NCBI GenBank assembly: GCA_902779035.1
Contig: CACZAH010000013.1
Span: 1-38,604 of the forward strand
From: an uncultured Erysipelotrichaceae bacterium
GTDB taxonomy: Bacteria > Bacillota_I > Bacilli_A > RF39 > UBA660
Direction: 5' to 3'
Length of the DNA stretch: 38,604 bases
Part shown: piece after piece, positions 1-7,492 of the stretch
Layout: each line of letters starts with the position of its first letter
How positions within the stretch are numbered: position 1 is the first letter of the stretch
The notes under the pieces: generated by a model
What the model saw: only the letters and a program-made list of their open reading frames with translations
Database searches by the model: none
Told to the model about the DNA's origin: nothing
Translations under genes and position numbers: made by a program

Positions 1-117
1 TATGATAAGGCAACTTCCTGCGGAATTGGTGGGATGACCATACAAGGGGCAACTACGCTCTTTTTAGTAAATATGAAAAGAATATTTAAATTAGAAGATG
101 AAAAAACAAGAAAATAG
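1..117 (+). CDS. C-terminal fragment of an unrecognised protein
   Basis: An open frame enters from the left edge and ends at a TAG at 115-117, giving 38 residues. The fragment has a small-residue, moderately hydrophobic stretch (CGIGGMTIQGATTLFLVNM) followed by a charged tail, which could be the last part of a membrane protein. I do not recognise the family. The start lies outside the window, and only the intact stop and absence of other stops support it as coding. Confidence 0.45.
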   Translation, partial: YDKATSCGIGGMTIQGATTLFLVNMKRIFKLEDEKTRK

Positions 118-522
118 GATAATCAATTCTATTGTTTTCCTAATTATTCTATATGTAGTAACAAAAAATCGATATAGCAATCAAATGGTTAACAATATCG
201 ATTTTCATTATTAGACTTTTTCAGCAGCCTCAATGACTATATTTTACGTTTTTTCTTCTTATTTTTTATACAATGTCGAAATTTAACAATTTTATTCTAT
301 TTTACTGTTTATTTATTAACAATTCTACATGATTATAATCACCAAAAATAAGCTAGAAGCATTTATCAAAGTATAAAGGAATAACCTCAGCTTCATCCAA
401 CTCACCAGTATATATACTTATATATTCCCCTTTCTAAAAGGGACTAAACAAATTTCTTATAAAACATATAGGTGAAAAAAGAAAAGATAAGCATTACACT
501 TACCTTAAATGATATTAATAAT
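118..522. other. 405-nt intergenic region without a recognisable gene
   Basis: No convincing gene is present on either strand. It holds an 11-bp perfect inverted repeat (165-175 with 195-205) and a small palindrome CCCTTT-CTA-AAAGGG at 428-442. Short minus-strand frames between about 210 and 300 are broken by stops and could be remnants of a dead gene, but I cannot name one. No clear terminator is seen for the prepilin gene that ends at 523. Confidence 0.5.
165..205. repeat. 11-bp perfect inverted repeat
   Basis: AAAATCGATAT at 165-175 is the exact reverse complement of ATATCGATTTT at 195-205, with a 19-nt spacer. It lies about 50 nt after the stop of the first gene. It could be a transcription terminator for that gene (the right arm ends in TTTT), or a terminal repeat of a lost element. 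Confidence 0.5.
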
Positions 523-1560
523 TTATCCGTATAAGAACTCTCCTGTACCTTGATTGTAGTAGCACTCCTTACTCACTTTATCAAATAAACAAGGTCTACT
601 AGTTGAATCTATAACTGGGATATAGTCACGAACTAAATTAGCATTATCATATATCTTGGTATAATATAAATTAGCATATGATGGGAACCTTCCATAAGAT
701 GCGTCAAAAATTGTAAAATTTGTATTTATGACTGTTCCAAACTGTTTGGTATTTCCAAACTCATCAGTTACATTTATAGTACTATATATGTATTCTAATG
801 TAAAAACACGTTTGTCACTATAGCTATTATCAAAATTTTGTCCATCAATTCTAATTGTTCCGTCAGAAGACAACCCAAACCAACCTAAAGTTCCACTATT
901 GCAATTAATTAATACTTGAGATTTACTTGCAATTTTATTAAATTTAAATGAAATTTCTATTTTTGCATTTGTTGATAAAATTCCAGTATCTATATACTGT
1001 GTTCCTGTGCTCTCTAAATAATTAACCATTGTATATTTATTATTTTGATTATCCCAATAATTACCAACATCCACAATCGTACTATCCGTATTAAAATGTT
1101 TAACTAACTTAATAGAATAATCCTTATTATTTACTGTAATAGGTATATTTAAAATAAAATATCCATTATAGCTTGTACTAGACATAGTATCATAGTGTTC
1201 TGTAATATTAGGTGATTCTACTTTCATATCATCAGTTATTTCAAATGTATAATTATTAAATGTAATAGTCTTATCAGTAATACTATATACTAACTTATCA
1301 CTTGTTGAATCACTATATGTAAATAAGTAACACTTATCTCCATCACTGCATGTAGTAAGACTAGTAAGCTCTTTTTCTTTTAATCTTTTATTTATATTAT
1401 AAGATAGATTATCTTTTTCAACTAATGTATTAGTCATTGCACTCACTCTAGATAAATTATCTTTCATTATAAGTATTATATTAAATAATATAATCATAAT
1501 AACTGATGCTAAAGTAAATGATGTAATAAGTTCTATAGTTGTAAAACCTTTCTTATTCAT
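523..1560 (-). CDS. Type IV prepilin-like protein with C-terminal LamG-like module
   Basis: 345 residues. The N-terminus is a class III-type prepilin signal: KKG followed by FTTIEL and a hydrophobic helix to about residue 30, with the conserved Glu at mature position 5. Residues 30-170 are an Asn/Thr-rich region I do not recognise. From about 180 (NYLESTGTQYIDTG) to the C-terminus (YYNQGTGEFLYG) lies a LamG/concanavalin-like module often seen on surface and phage tail proteins of gut Firmicutes. It is expected to be membrane-inserted, processed by a prepilin peptidase and displayed outside, perhaps as a minor pilin with binding activity (inference). AAAGGATGA upstream supports the ATG at 1560. 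It lies 46 nt downstream of a second prepilin with the same kind of module, probably in one operon. The ends of the two modules are far more alike than their N-terminal halves. Confidence 0.8.
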   Translation of the reverse strand: MNKKGFTTIELITSFTLASVIMIILFNIILIMKDNLSRVSAMTNTLVEKDNLSYNINKRLKEKELTSLTTCSDGDKCYLFTYSDSTSDKLVYSITDKTITFNNYTFEITDDMKVESPNITEHYDTMSSTSYNGYFILNIPITVNNKDYSIKLVKHFNTDSTIVDVGNYWDNQNNKYTMVNYLESTGTQYIDTGILSTNAKIEISFKFNKIASKSQVLINCNSGTLGWFGLSSDGTIRIDGQNFDNSYSDKRVFTLEYIYSTINVTDEFGNTKQFGTVINTNFTIFDASYGRFPSYANLYYTKIYDNANLVRDYIPVIDSTSRPCLFDKVSKECYYNQGTGEFLYG

Positions 1561-1606
1561 GAAATCATCCTTTCCTAAATATACATTTACTTAAATAATT
1601 ATCTTA

Positions 1607-2647
1607 CTATCCATAGAGGAACTCTCCTGTACCTTGATTGTAGTAGCACTCCTTCCCTACTTTATCAAACAAGCATGGTCTACTAGATGAGTCTATAACT
1701 GGGATATAGTCACGAACTAGATTTTCGCTATCATATAGTTTGCTATTGTATATTCTTGAAATACAGTATGCTTCAATACCAGTATTAGTGTTTCTAGCAC
1801 CAATATATAAATTTAGATTTGTAGAGAAATTTTGAAATACAAACGAAGCAACTTTATTATTATCTATGTATCCTCCAGTATCAGAAATTTCAAATGTATG
1901 GAGTTTGTTATCACTAAGAATATTAGTCGTAATTCCAGTGCTTCCATATCTAAAAAACCATTTAGATTGGTATATGCCTATTGCTAAATCGTACATTCCA
2001 TTTCTATTTAATGAACCATTAGTTTGAAAAGTATTTGATAGAAAAACTTGATCAATTATCATTCTACTATTTCCATTTGGTATAACTCCTGTATCAATAT
2101 ACTGTGTTCCTGTACTTTCCAAGTATTCAACACGTTTATACTTATTTCCTTCTGAATCATATACACTATCATCAAAATTGACCGTAATAGTCGCACACTC
2201 ACCATTATTAAACTCAGCTATTATTCTATAGTTATCACTTTTATTATCTATTTTTTTAATCATGTTTTTTAATGTCTTAGATAAACTTGATGTATCTACA
2301 TTATTTATATCTGCTTTAGTTAGTACTAATGTTTTAATATCTAAATTAGTAAGTAAATCTACTTGATTATCTAAATATTCAATATTAGTATAAGTATCAT
2401 CATTTTTATCCATAATAATTATATCATCATCATTAATTTTATCAATAATTAATGTAGCATCAATTGAGTTAACATACTCCTTAATACTATCTAATTTATA
2501 TAAATTATCTACATCATTATAAGTAAATGACTCATCATATTTACTTTCTACTTTATTAAACTGAATGAATACATACATTAATATAGTCGCAATTATAGTA
2601 GATACAATTAATGTCTCTACAAGCGCAAAAGCTTTAGAATTTTTCAT
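1607..2647 (-). CDS. Type IV prepilin-like protein with C-terminal LamG-like module
   Basis: 346 residues from the ATG at 2647. An in-frame ATG three codons earlier, at 2656, sits too close to the AAGGAA Shine-Dalgarno. The signal is KAFALVETLIV: Ala replaces Gly before the cleavage site, the Glu at +5 is kept, and a hydrophobic helix follows. A polar, Asp-rich region (about 35-165) precedes a LamG-like module that begins YLESTGTQYIDTG and ends YYNQGTGEFLYG. The gene is the first of a two-gene set with the prepilin at 523-1560 and is divergent from the ATPase gene at 2739. The last roughly 100 bases match its neighbour at 94 of 104 positions by eye, while the prepilin halves share only the helix pattern, which suggests duplication or gene conversion of the module end. 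Likely a surface-displayed minor pilin or pseudopilin; the ligand is unknown. Confidence 0.8.
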   Translation of the reverse strand: MKNSKAFALVETLIVSTIIATILMYVFIQFNKVESKYDESFTYNDVDNLYKLDSIKEYVNSIDATLIIDKINDDDIIIMDKNDDTYTNIEYLDNQVDLLTNLDIKTLVLTKADINNVDTSSLSKTLKNMIKKIDNKSDNYRIIAEFNNGECATITVNFDDSVYDSEGNKYKRVEYLESTGTQYIDTGVIPNGNSRMIIDQVFLSNTFQTNGSLNRNGMYDLAIGIYQSKWFFRYGSTGITTNILSDNKLHTFEISDTGGYIDNNKVASFVFQNFSTNLNLYIGARNTNTGIEAYCISRIYNSKLYDSENLVRDYIPVIDSSSRPCLFDKVGKECYYNQGTGEFLYG

Positions 2648-2663
2648 AATTATCATTTCCTTC

Positions 2664-2692
2664 TTGCATTATTACTAGATATATTATATAAT
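2664..2692 (+). promoter_or_regulatory. Promoter of the PilB/ComGA-type ATPase gene
   Basis: TTGCAT at 2664-2669, a 17-bp spacer and TATAAT at 2687-2692, about 46 bases before the ATG at 2739. The -10 region is nearly palindromic (ATATTATATAATAT), so it may also serve the divergent prepilin genes, although I see no good -35 on that strand. Confidence 0.6.
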
Positions 2693-2738
2693 ATATTTAG
2701 GCTAAAATCTAGTGAAATAGAATAAAAAAGGTGATAAA

Positions 2739-5372
2739 ATGTTAAAAGTATTTGATTTTGAGAAGACGCCAATTGTGGATATAGTAAATGAAATCTTAGT
2801 AGATGCATCATCTCGCGGGGCGTCTGATATTCACTTTGATCCTAAGGATAATATGCTCCAGATTAGAATTAGAATTGATGGAGAGTTAGTTGATTATGCA
2901 ACTGTACCAGAAGAATATATTAAAAACTTAATTACTAGAATTAAGATTATATCTGGCATGAATATTACTGAATCTAGACTTCCACAAGACGGCGCGATTA
3001 AAGGTGTTGTTAAAGATATTGAACTAGACTTACGTGTTTCTTCTATTAACACTAATAAAGGAGAAAAAATTGTTATACGTATACTTGACTATGCACTTAG
3101 TTTAAATGGTATAGAACAACTTGGTTTTACAGATTATAACTATAAACGTGTAATTGAAATGATTAGTAAACCTAATGGAATAATATTAGTTACTGGTGCG
3201 ACTGGTACTGGTAAAACTACTACTGTATACTCAATGTTACAAAGACTAAGTAATGATACTACTAATATTATGTCAATTGAAGATCCAGTTGAAATGGATT
3301 TAGAGAATGTAAACCAGATACAAGTTAATGCAGATATTGGTTTAACATTCGCAACTGCTTTGCGTTCTATCTTAAGACAAGACCCTAATATAATAATGAT
3401 AGGAGAAATAAGAGATAGTGAAACTGCTACAATTGCCATTCGTGCATCAGTAACAGGTCACTTAGTATTGTCTACTCTACATACCAATGATTCTCTATCT
3501 ACTATTGAACGTCTTCTTGATATGGATGTAGAAAAATATTTACTTGCTGAAGCCCTTGAAGGAATTATATCTCAAAGACTTGCACGAAGATTATGTCCAC
3601 ATTGTAAGAAGTTAAGAAAAACTACTACTTATGAAAAAGACTTAATTAAGAAAACTCTTAATATAGATGTAGATGAAATATATGAAGCTGTTGGTTGTGA
3701 ACACTGTAATCGTGGTTATAAGGGTAGAATTGCTTTTCAAGAAGTACTTACAATTGATCAAAAAATACAAGATGCACTTAGTATGAATATAAGAAAAGAT
3801 AAATTAAGAAATCTTGTATATAATGATTCAGTTATTACTCTACTTCAAGATGGTATGATTAAGGTTGTTAGAGGAGATACTACAATTGAAGAGTTATTAA
3901 GGCTTGTTGAATTTGACGATGAATCTATTATTACATTTAATTTATCAAAAGATATTCTTGATAGTGAACTTAATAATGTAATAGAATATCAAGATACTAT
4001 AAAAGATATAAATACTAGTGATGATATAGATAACAATACAATGGATGATATAGTCGAAGACGAAATAATTGTTCCAGAAACTAGTGATGTTGTAATTGAT
4101 TCTATTGAAGATAATGAAGATGACAATATAGATGTCGATAACACAGATATTAATAATATGGATGTTTTAGATAACGATGAAGAGTTTATCAATAAAATTG
4201 ATGAGGTTATTACTGAAAAAGAAGAAAAGAAAAAGTCTAGACTATTTGGAAGAAAGAAAGATAAGAAGAAAAAAGAGAAATCTTCTACTGAAGAGCAAGA
4301 TGAAATTATTGATGAGAATGATATAAATGATGACATAGAGGATAATACTACTGAGAACATTGAAATAAATGAAGAGTCTGAAACTGAAAATGATTTAGAT
4401 AATATGGATTCTTTAGATAATGATCAAGAATTTACTGATAAGATTGATGAGGTTATTACTGAAGAAAACAATAATGATGTTGATAATAAGTTTGATGAAG
4501 ATAATATAGAAACTATTACTAACGATGATGATATTATAACTGATGATACTTTAACTATCGAGGTAAATCAAGATATAAATAAAAACGAAGAAGATTCTTT
4601 AAACAAACCTAAGAAGAAAAAGAAAAAGAGAAAAAAGAAAAACAAAACTAAGGATAAAGAAGTTCAAGAAGAGTTTGAAGATACTATTGTTGATGGAAAT
4701 AATTCAAATGAGTTAATAGAAGACAATTCTAACCTTGAATTAGAAAAAGATACTATTAAAGAATCTCAAAAATTAGAAATACCTGATGAAAATTCAGATG
4801 ATAATATCGTTAATGATGATAGTACTTTTATTACTAAGATTGAAAGCTTAGTTAAAGGAAAAAGAAAGAAAGAAAAACAAGATATTGATATAATTGATGA
4901 AATTACTGATGAGTCTAATATTACAGATGCAAATCCAAGTAATGAACCTACTCAAGACGAAATAACGGATAATGAAATAGCTGAATTAGAGGAAGCGATT
5001 GATTCAATTAAGATTAATAATGATAAAGTAGTAGAAGAAAATGAAGATAATACTAATAATGAGATGTTAGAAAATACTATTAAGATATCAGTAAACGATG
5101 AAGATAACACTGATAATGAAATAAGCGTATCAGAGGTTAAAACAGTTAATATGGCTCCTATTGATAATGATGCAATGGAACCTCTTGATTATAATACTAG
5201 TTTTATTGATAAAATATATGATAGTATTAATACTAGTGAAAAAAGAATTATTGAGAAAGATAATATCGATTACGAAAAGATTGAAAGACTTGAAGATATT
5301 CAAGATGAAATTGGTAGTAGAGTTTCTAGAATGTTAAATAAAAAAAGATATAGAAAAAAGAAATCCGAGTGA
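2739..5372 (+). CDS. PilB/GspE/ComGA-family assembly ATPase with a long acidic C-terminal tail
   Basis: 877 residues. Residues 1 to about 385 are a type II/IV secretion ATPase: the N2 domain (SRGASDIHFDP), Walker A GATGTGKTT at 153-161, a Walker B region with GEIRD near 222, a His-box region (LSTLHTND), and zinc-binding cysteines at 286, 289, 320 and 323. It lacks the N-terminal MshEN/N1 domain of full PilB, so the core resembles ComGA. Such enzymes hydrolyse ATP at the inner face of the membrane to drive pilin polymerisation. The rest, about 490 residues, is Asp/Glu/Asn-rich with Lys-rich patches and looks disordered. It contains four spaced copies of a motif like F-I/T-x-K-I (near residues 483, 565, 696 and 819). 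AAGGTGATAA precedes the ATG. A hairpin terminator overlaps the stop. Divergent prepilin genes fit the function. Confidence 0.9.
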   Translation: MLKVFDFEKTPIVDIVNEILVDASSRGASDIHFDPKDNMLQIRIRIDGELVDYATVPEEYIKNLITRIKIISGMNITESRLPQDGAIKGVVKDIELDLRVSSINTNKGEKIVIRILDYALSLNGIEQLGFTDYNYKRVIEMISKPNGIILVTGATGTGKTTTVYSMLQRLSNDTTNIMSIEDPVEMDLENVNQIQVNADIGLTFATALRSILRQDPNIIMIGEIRDSETATIAIRASVTGHLVLSTLHTNDSLSTIERLLDMDVEKYLLAEALEGIISQRLARRLCPHCKKLRKTTTYEKDLIKKTLNIDVDEIYEAVGCEHCNRGYKGRIAFQEVLTIDQKIQDALSMNIRKDKLRNLVYNDSVITLLQDGMIKVVRGDTTIEELLRLVEFDDESIITFNLSKDILDSELNNVIEYQDTIKDINTSDDIDNNTMDDIVEDEIIVPETSDVVIDSIEDNEDDNIDVDNTDINNMDVLDNDEEFINKIDEVITEKEEKKKSRLFGRKKDKKKKEKSSTEEQDEIIDENDINDDIEDNTTENIEINEESETENDLDNMDSLDNDQEFTDKIDEVITEENNNDVDNKFDEDNIETITNDDDIITDDTLTIEVNQDINKNEEDSLNKPKKKKKKRKKKNKTKDKEVQEEFEDTIVDGNNSNELIEDNSNLELEKDTIKESQKLEIPDENSDDNIVNDDSTFITKIESLVKGKRKKEKQDIDIIDEITDESNITDANPSNEPTQDEITDNEIAELEEAIDSIKINNDKVVEENEDNTNNEMLENTIKISVNDEDNTDNEISVSEVKTVNMAPIDNDAMEPLDYNTSFIDKIYDSINTSEKRIIEKDNIDYEKIERLEDIQDEIGSRVSRMLNKKRYRKKKSE

Positions 5373-5384
5373 TTTCTTTTTTAT
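5357..5384 (+). terminator. Rho-independent terminator after the ATPase gene
   Basis: A 9-bp stem AAAGAAATC/GATTTCTTT (5357-5365 with 5371-5379) with a 5-nt loop runs into a T tract. The hairpin overlaps the stop codon of the ATPase gene. Confidence 0.75.
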
Positions 5385-5392
5385 GAGTATTT

Positions 5393-5758
5393 TTACGGTG
5401 CGAGAAAACTGAATTTTGGAATATTTCTTAATATACTAAATACTATTCCAATTATAATTAATACATATATAATCTTATTATTAATAGTTATAAAACTTCT
5501 TTTTATTAAACAAATAATTAAATATATTACAAATAATATAAGTAAACTAAATACATAAGCATTGTATGAAATAGCTTTATAAATATTAAAATGAAATAAA
5601 GCATCAATCATTCTAGTTACTCCACATCCAGGACAATACAATTTAGTTATCTTATTAAATAAACAAGGTATAGATATATTTAAATAATACATACTAATTA
5701 CAATTAAAAAGAATGTAATTAGTATAATACACTCTTTAATATTTTTATGCTTCAACAT
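5393..5758 (-). CDS. DUF2752 family membrane protein
   Basis: 121 residues from the ATG at 5758; a TTG two codons upstream is possible but has no better ribosome site. The DUF2752 signature LYCPGCGVTR is followed by a short amphipathic segment (ALFHFNIYKAISYN), as in this family of small membrane proteins with a CPxCGxTR motif. Hydrophobic segments lie before and after the motif. The biochemical role of the family is unknown. The start overlaps the end of the DUF4234 gene by 14 nt, so the two are translated from one message and probably belong together. Confidence 0.8.
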   Translation of the reverse strand: MLKHKNIKECIILITFFLIVISMYYLNISIPCLFNKITKLYCPGCGVTRMIDALFHFNIYKAISYNAYVFSLLILFVIYLIICLIKRSFITINNKIIYVLIIIGIVFSILRNIPKFSFLAP

Positions 5759-6101
5759 TTTCAATTTGTTTATTAATACTATTTTGAATTAATGCAGTAG
5801 AAACTATACCTAATCCAATAAACTGTAATACTAAGTATAAAACTGAATTATCTGATGCATAATCAACTTTTTCTCTTTCAACAATATACATAGATTTACC
5901 CATTTGATATACCCAATAATATCCATAAATTCCACAAGTAACTAGTGTTAGTAAAAATGCAGTTCCTCCTGATGTATTATATACTTTACCTTTAGAAATT
6001 CTTACTACATCATCAGTAATAGAAATAAACCAATAAATACCATAAATACCAAGTGTAACTATAGATAATAATATACAAATACCAATACTTCTTTGCTTCA
6101 T
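5745..6101 (-). CDS. DUF4234 family membrane protein
   Basis: 118 residues. Two Gly-rich membrane segments with the family's repeated pattern (LSIVTLGIYGIYWF and LLTLVTCGIYGYYWVYQ) and a third hydrophobic segment near the C-terminus identify DUF4234. Function is unknown; members sit in the cytoplasmic membrane and often accompany zinc-ribbon or DUF2752 proteins. AAAGGAGTG lies just before the ATG. It is the first gene of a two-gene unit with the DUF2752 protein and has its own promoter at 6122-6150. Confidence 0.8.
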   Translation of the reverse strand: MKQRSIGICILLSIVTLGIYGIYWFISITDDVVRISKGKVYNTSGGTAFLLTLVTCGIYGYYWVYQMGKSMYIVEREKVDYASDNSVLYLVLQFIGLGIVSTALIQNSINKQIENVEA

Positions 6102-6121
6102 AAAACACTCCTTTCATTATC

Positions 6122-6150
6122 AATTTATCATGAATTACATATTATGTCAA
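6122..6150 (-). promoter_or_regulatory. Promoter of the DUF4234-DUF2752 pair
   Basis: On the minus strand TTGACA (6150-6145), a 17-bp spacer, then TAAATT (6127-6122) preceded by TGA, which gives an extended -10. This is one of the closest matches to the vegetative consensus in the window. Confidence 0.7.
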
Positions 6151-6193
6151 ATTAATTTTATAAAAATATTTATCTTACTGAATAATATGTAAT

Positions 6194-7480
6194 ATGAATA
6201 AATTTATTAAATCAACTATTATATTAATTATTGGTGGATTTATTACTAAAATACTAGGTATGATTATTAAAATAGTAATAACTCGTATGATTAAAAGTAC
6301 AGGATACGGTCTTTATGCATTAATACTTCCTACTATGATGCTTTTAATATCTATTTCACAGCTAGGCTTACCTACTGCTTTAAATGTATTAATAGCTAAG
6401 AATAAAGATACTAAAAAACTAATTACTGCATCATTAATAATATCTTTATCAATAGATATTATAATAGCTATATTTTTACTTTTATCATCTAAATATATTA
6501 GTACCACTCTACTTAAAGAACCTAAAGTATATTTAGGACTATTAGGAATAGGATTAATACTACCTTTTATAAGTATTTCTAATATACTAAGAAGTTATTA
6601 CTTTGCTAGAGAAAGAATGTTACCACATGTTATTACTAATATATTAGAAGATGTAGTAAAACTAATATTAATTATATTATTCCTACCCTACTTTATTAAT
6701 AAAGGAATTACTTATGCAATATTCTTTATAGTTATTACAAATATATTTAGTGAACTAACATCTATTATTGGATTTATGATATTACTACCTAAGTTTACAT
6801 ATACAAAAAAAGATATTAAACCAAATAGAAGTATAATTAAAAATCTACTTAATATAGCCCTACCTACTACAGGTAGTAGAATAGTAGGATCTATTGGATA
6901 CTTTCTAGAACCAATAATAATTACTACAGTTCTTTATAAAGTAGGACTTACTAATAATTATATTGTAACGGAATATGGAGTAATAAACGGATATGTATTA
7001 CCTTTAATACTACTACCATCATTCTTTACCATGGCATTATCTCAAGCACTAATCCCTAATGTAAGTAAGAATTATTCATTAAAGAAATATAACTTAGTAG
7101 AAAGAAAGATAAAACAAGCAATTATTGCATCACTTATTATAGGTATACCTTGTACTATTATATTTACCCTTATTCCAGAAGTACCACTTAAATTTATATA
7201 TAACACAAATGAAGGTATTAACTATATTAAATTCCTAGCACCTATCTGCCTACTACACTATATTCAAGCACCTATCGCATCATCCTTACAAGCCATGAAC
7301 CAAGCAAAGATATCATTTAGAGGTACATTATACGGTACAATTATAAGAACAATATTACTATTCATATTATCCTTTAAACTAGGTATGTGGGCTCTAATTA
7401 TATCTACAAGTATAAATATATTATTTGTTACAGTATATGATTATATCAATGTTAAAAAGGTATTAAAAAAAGCTACATAG
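6194..7480 (+). CDS. SpoVB/MurJ-like polysaccharide flippase (MOP superfamily)
   Basis: 428 residues with about 12-14 hydrophobic helices along the whole length. The N-terminal GGFITKILGMIIKIVITRM, the SQLGLPTALN segment and the ILRSYYFARERM loop are typical of stage V sporulation protein B and related oligosaccharide flippases. They move lipid-linked saccharide precursors across the membrane. SpoVB acts in spore cortex synthesis and relatives act in vegetative wall synthesis; with spore genes around, either is possible. It is shorter than B. subtilis SpoVB (about 520 residues). The ribosome site before the ATG is weak. It is transcribed alone and converges with the prepilin gene at 7493, with 12 nt between the stops. 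Confidence 0.8.
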   Translation: MNKFIKSTIILIIGGFITKILGMIIKIVITRMIKSTGYGLYALILPTMMLLISISQLGLPTALNVLIAKNKDTKKLITASLIISLSIDIIIAIFLLLSSKYISTTLLKEPKVYLGLLGIGLILPFISISNILRSYYFARERMLPHVITNILEDVVKLILIILFLPYFINKGITYAIFFIVITNIFSELTSIIGFMILLPKFTYTKKDIKPNRSIIKNLLNIALPTTGSRIVGSIGYFLEPIIITTVLYKVGLTNNYIVTEYGVINGYVLPLILLPSFFTMALSQALIPNVSKNYSLKKYNLVERKIKQAIIASLIIGIPCTIIFTLIPEVPLKFIYNTNEGINYIKFLAPICLLHYIQAPIASSLQAMNQAKISFRGTLYGTIIRTILLFILSFKLGMWALIISTSINILFVTVYDYINVKKVLKKAT

Positions 7481-7492
7481 TATTATGTAACT

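Noticed and set aside
210-300. Minus-strand coding remnants such as IVIEAAEKV and a Lys-rich end
   Set aside because: The frames are shorter than about 25 codons, broken by stops, and match no family I can name.
3140-3439. Minus-strand frame inside the ATPase gene
   Set aside because: Opposite strand of the Walker-motif region, with no ribosome site or family match; the same holds for the frame at 3989-4360.
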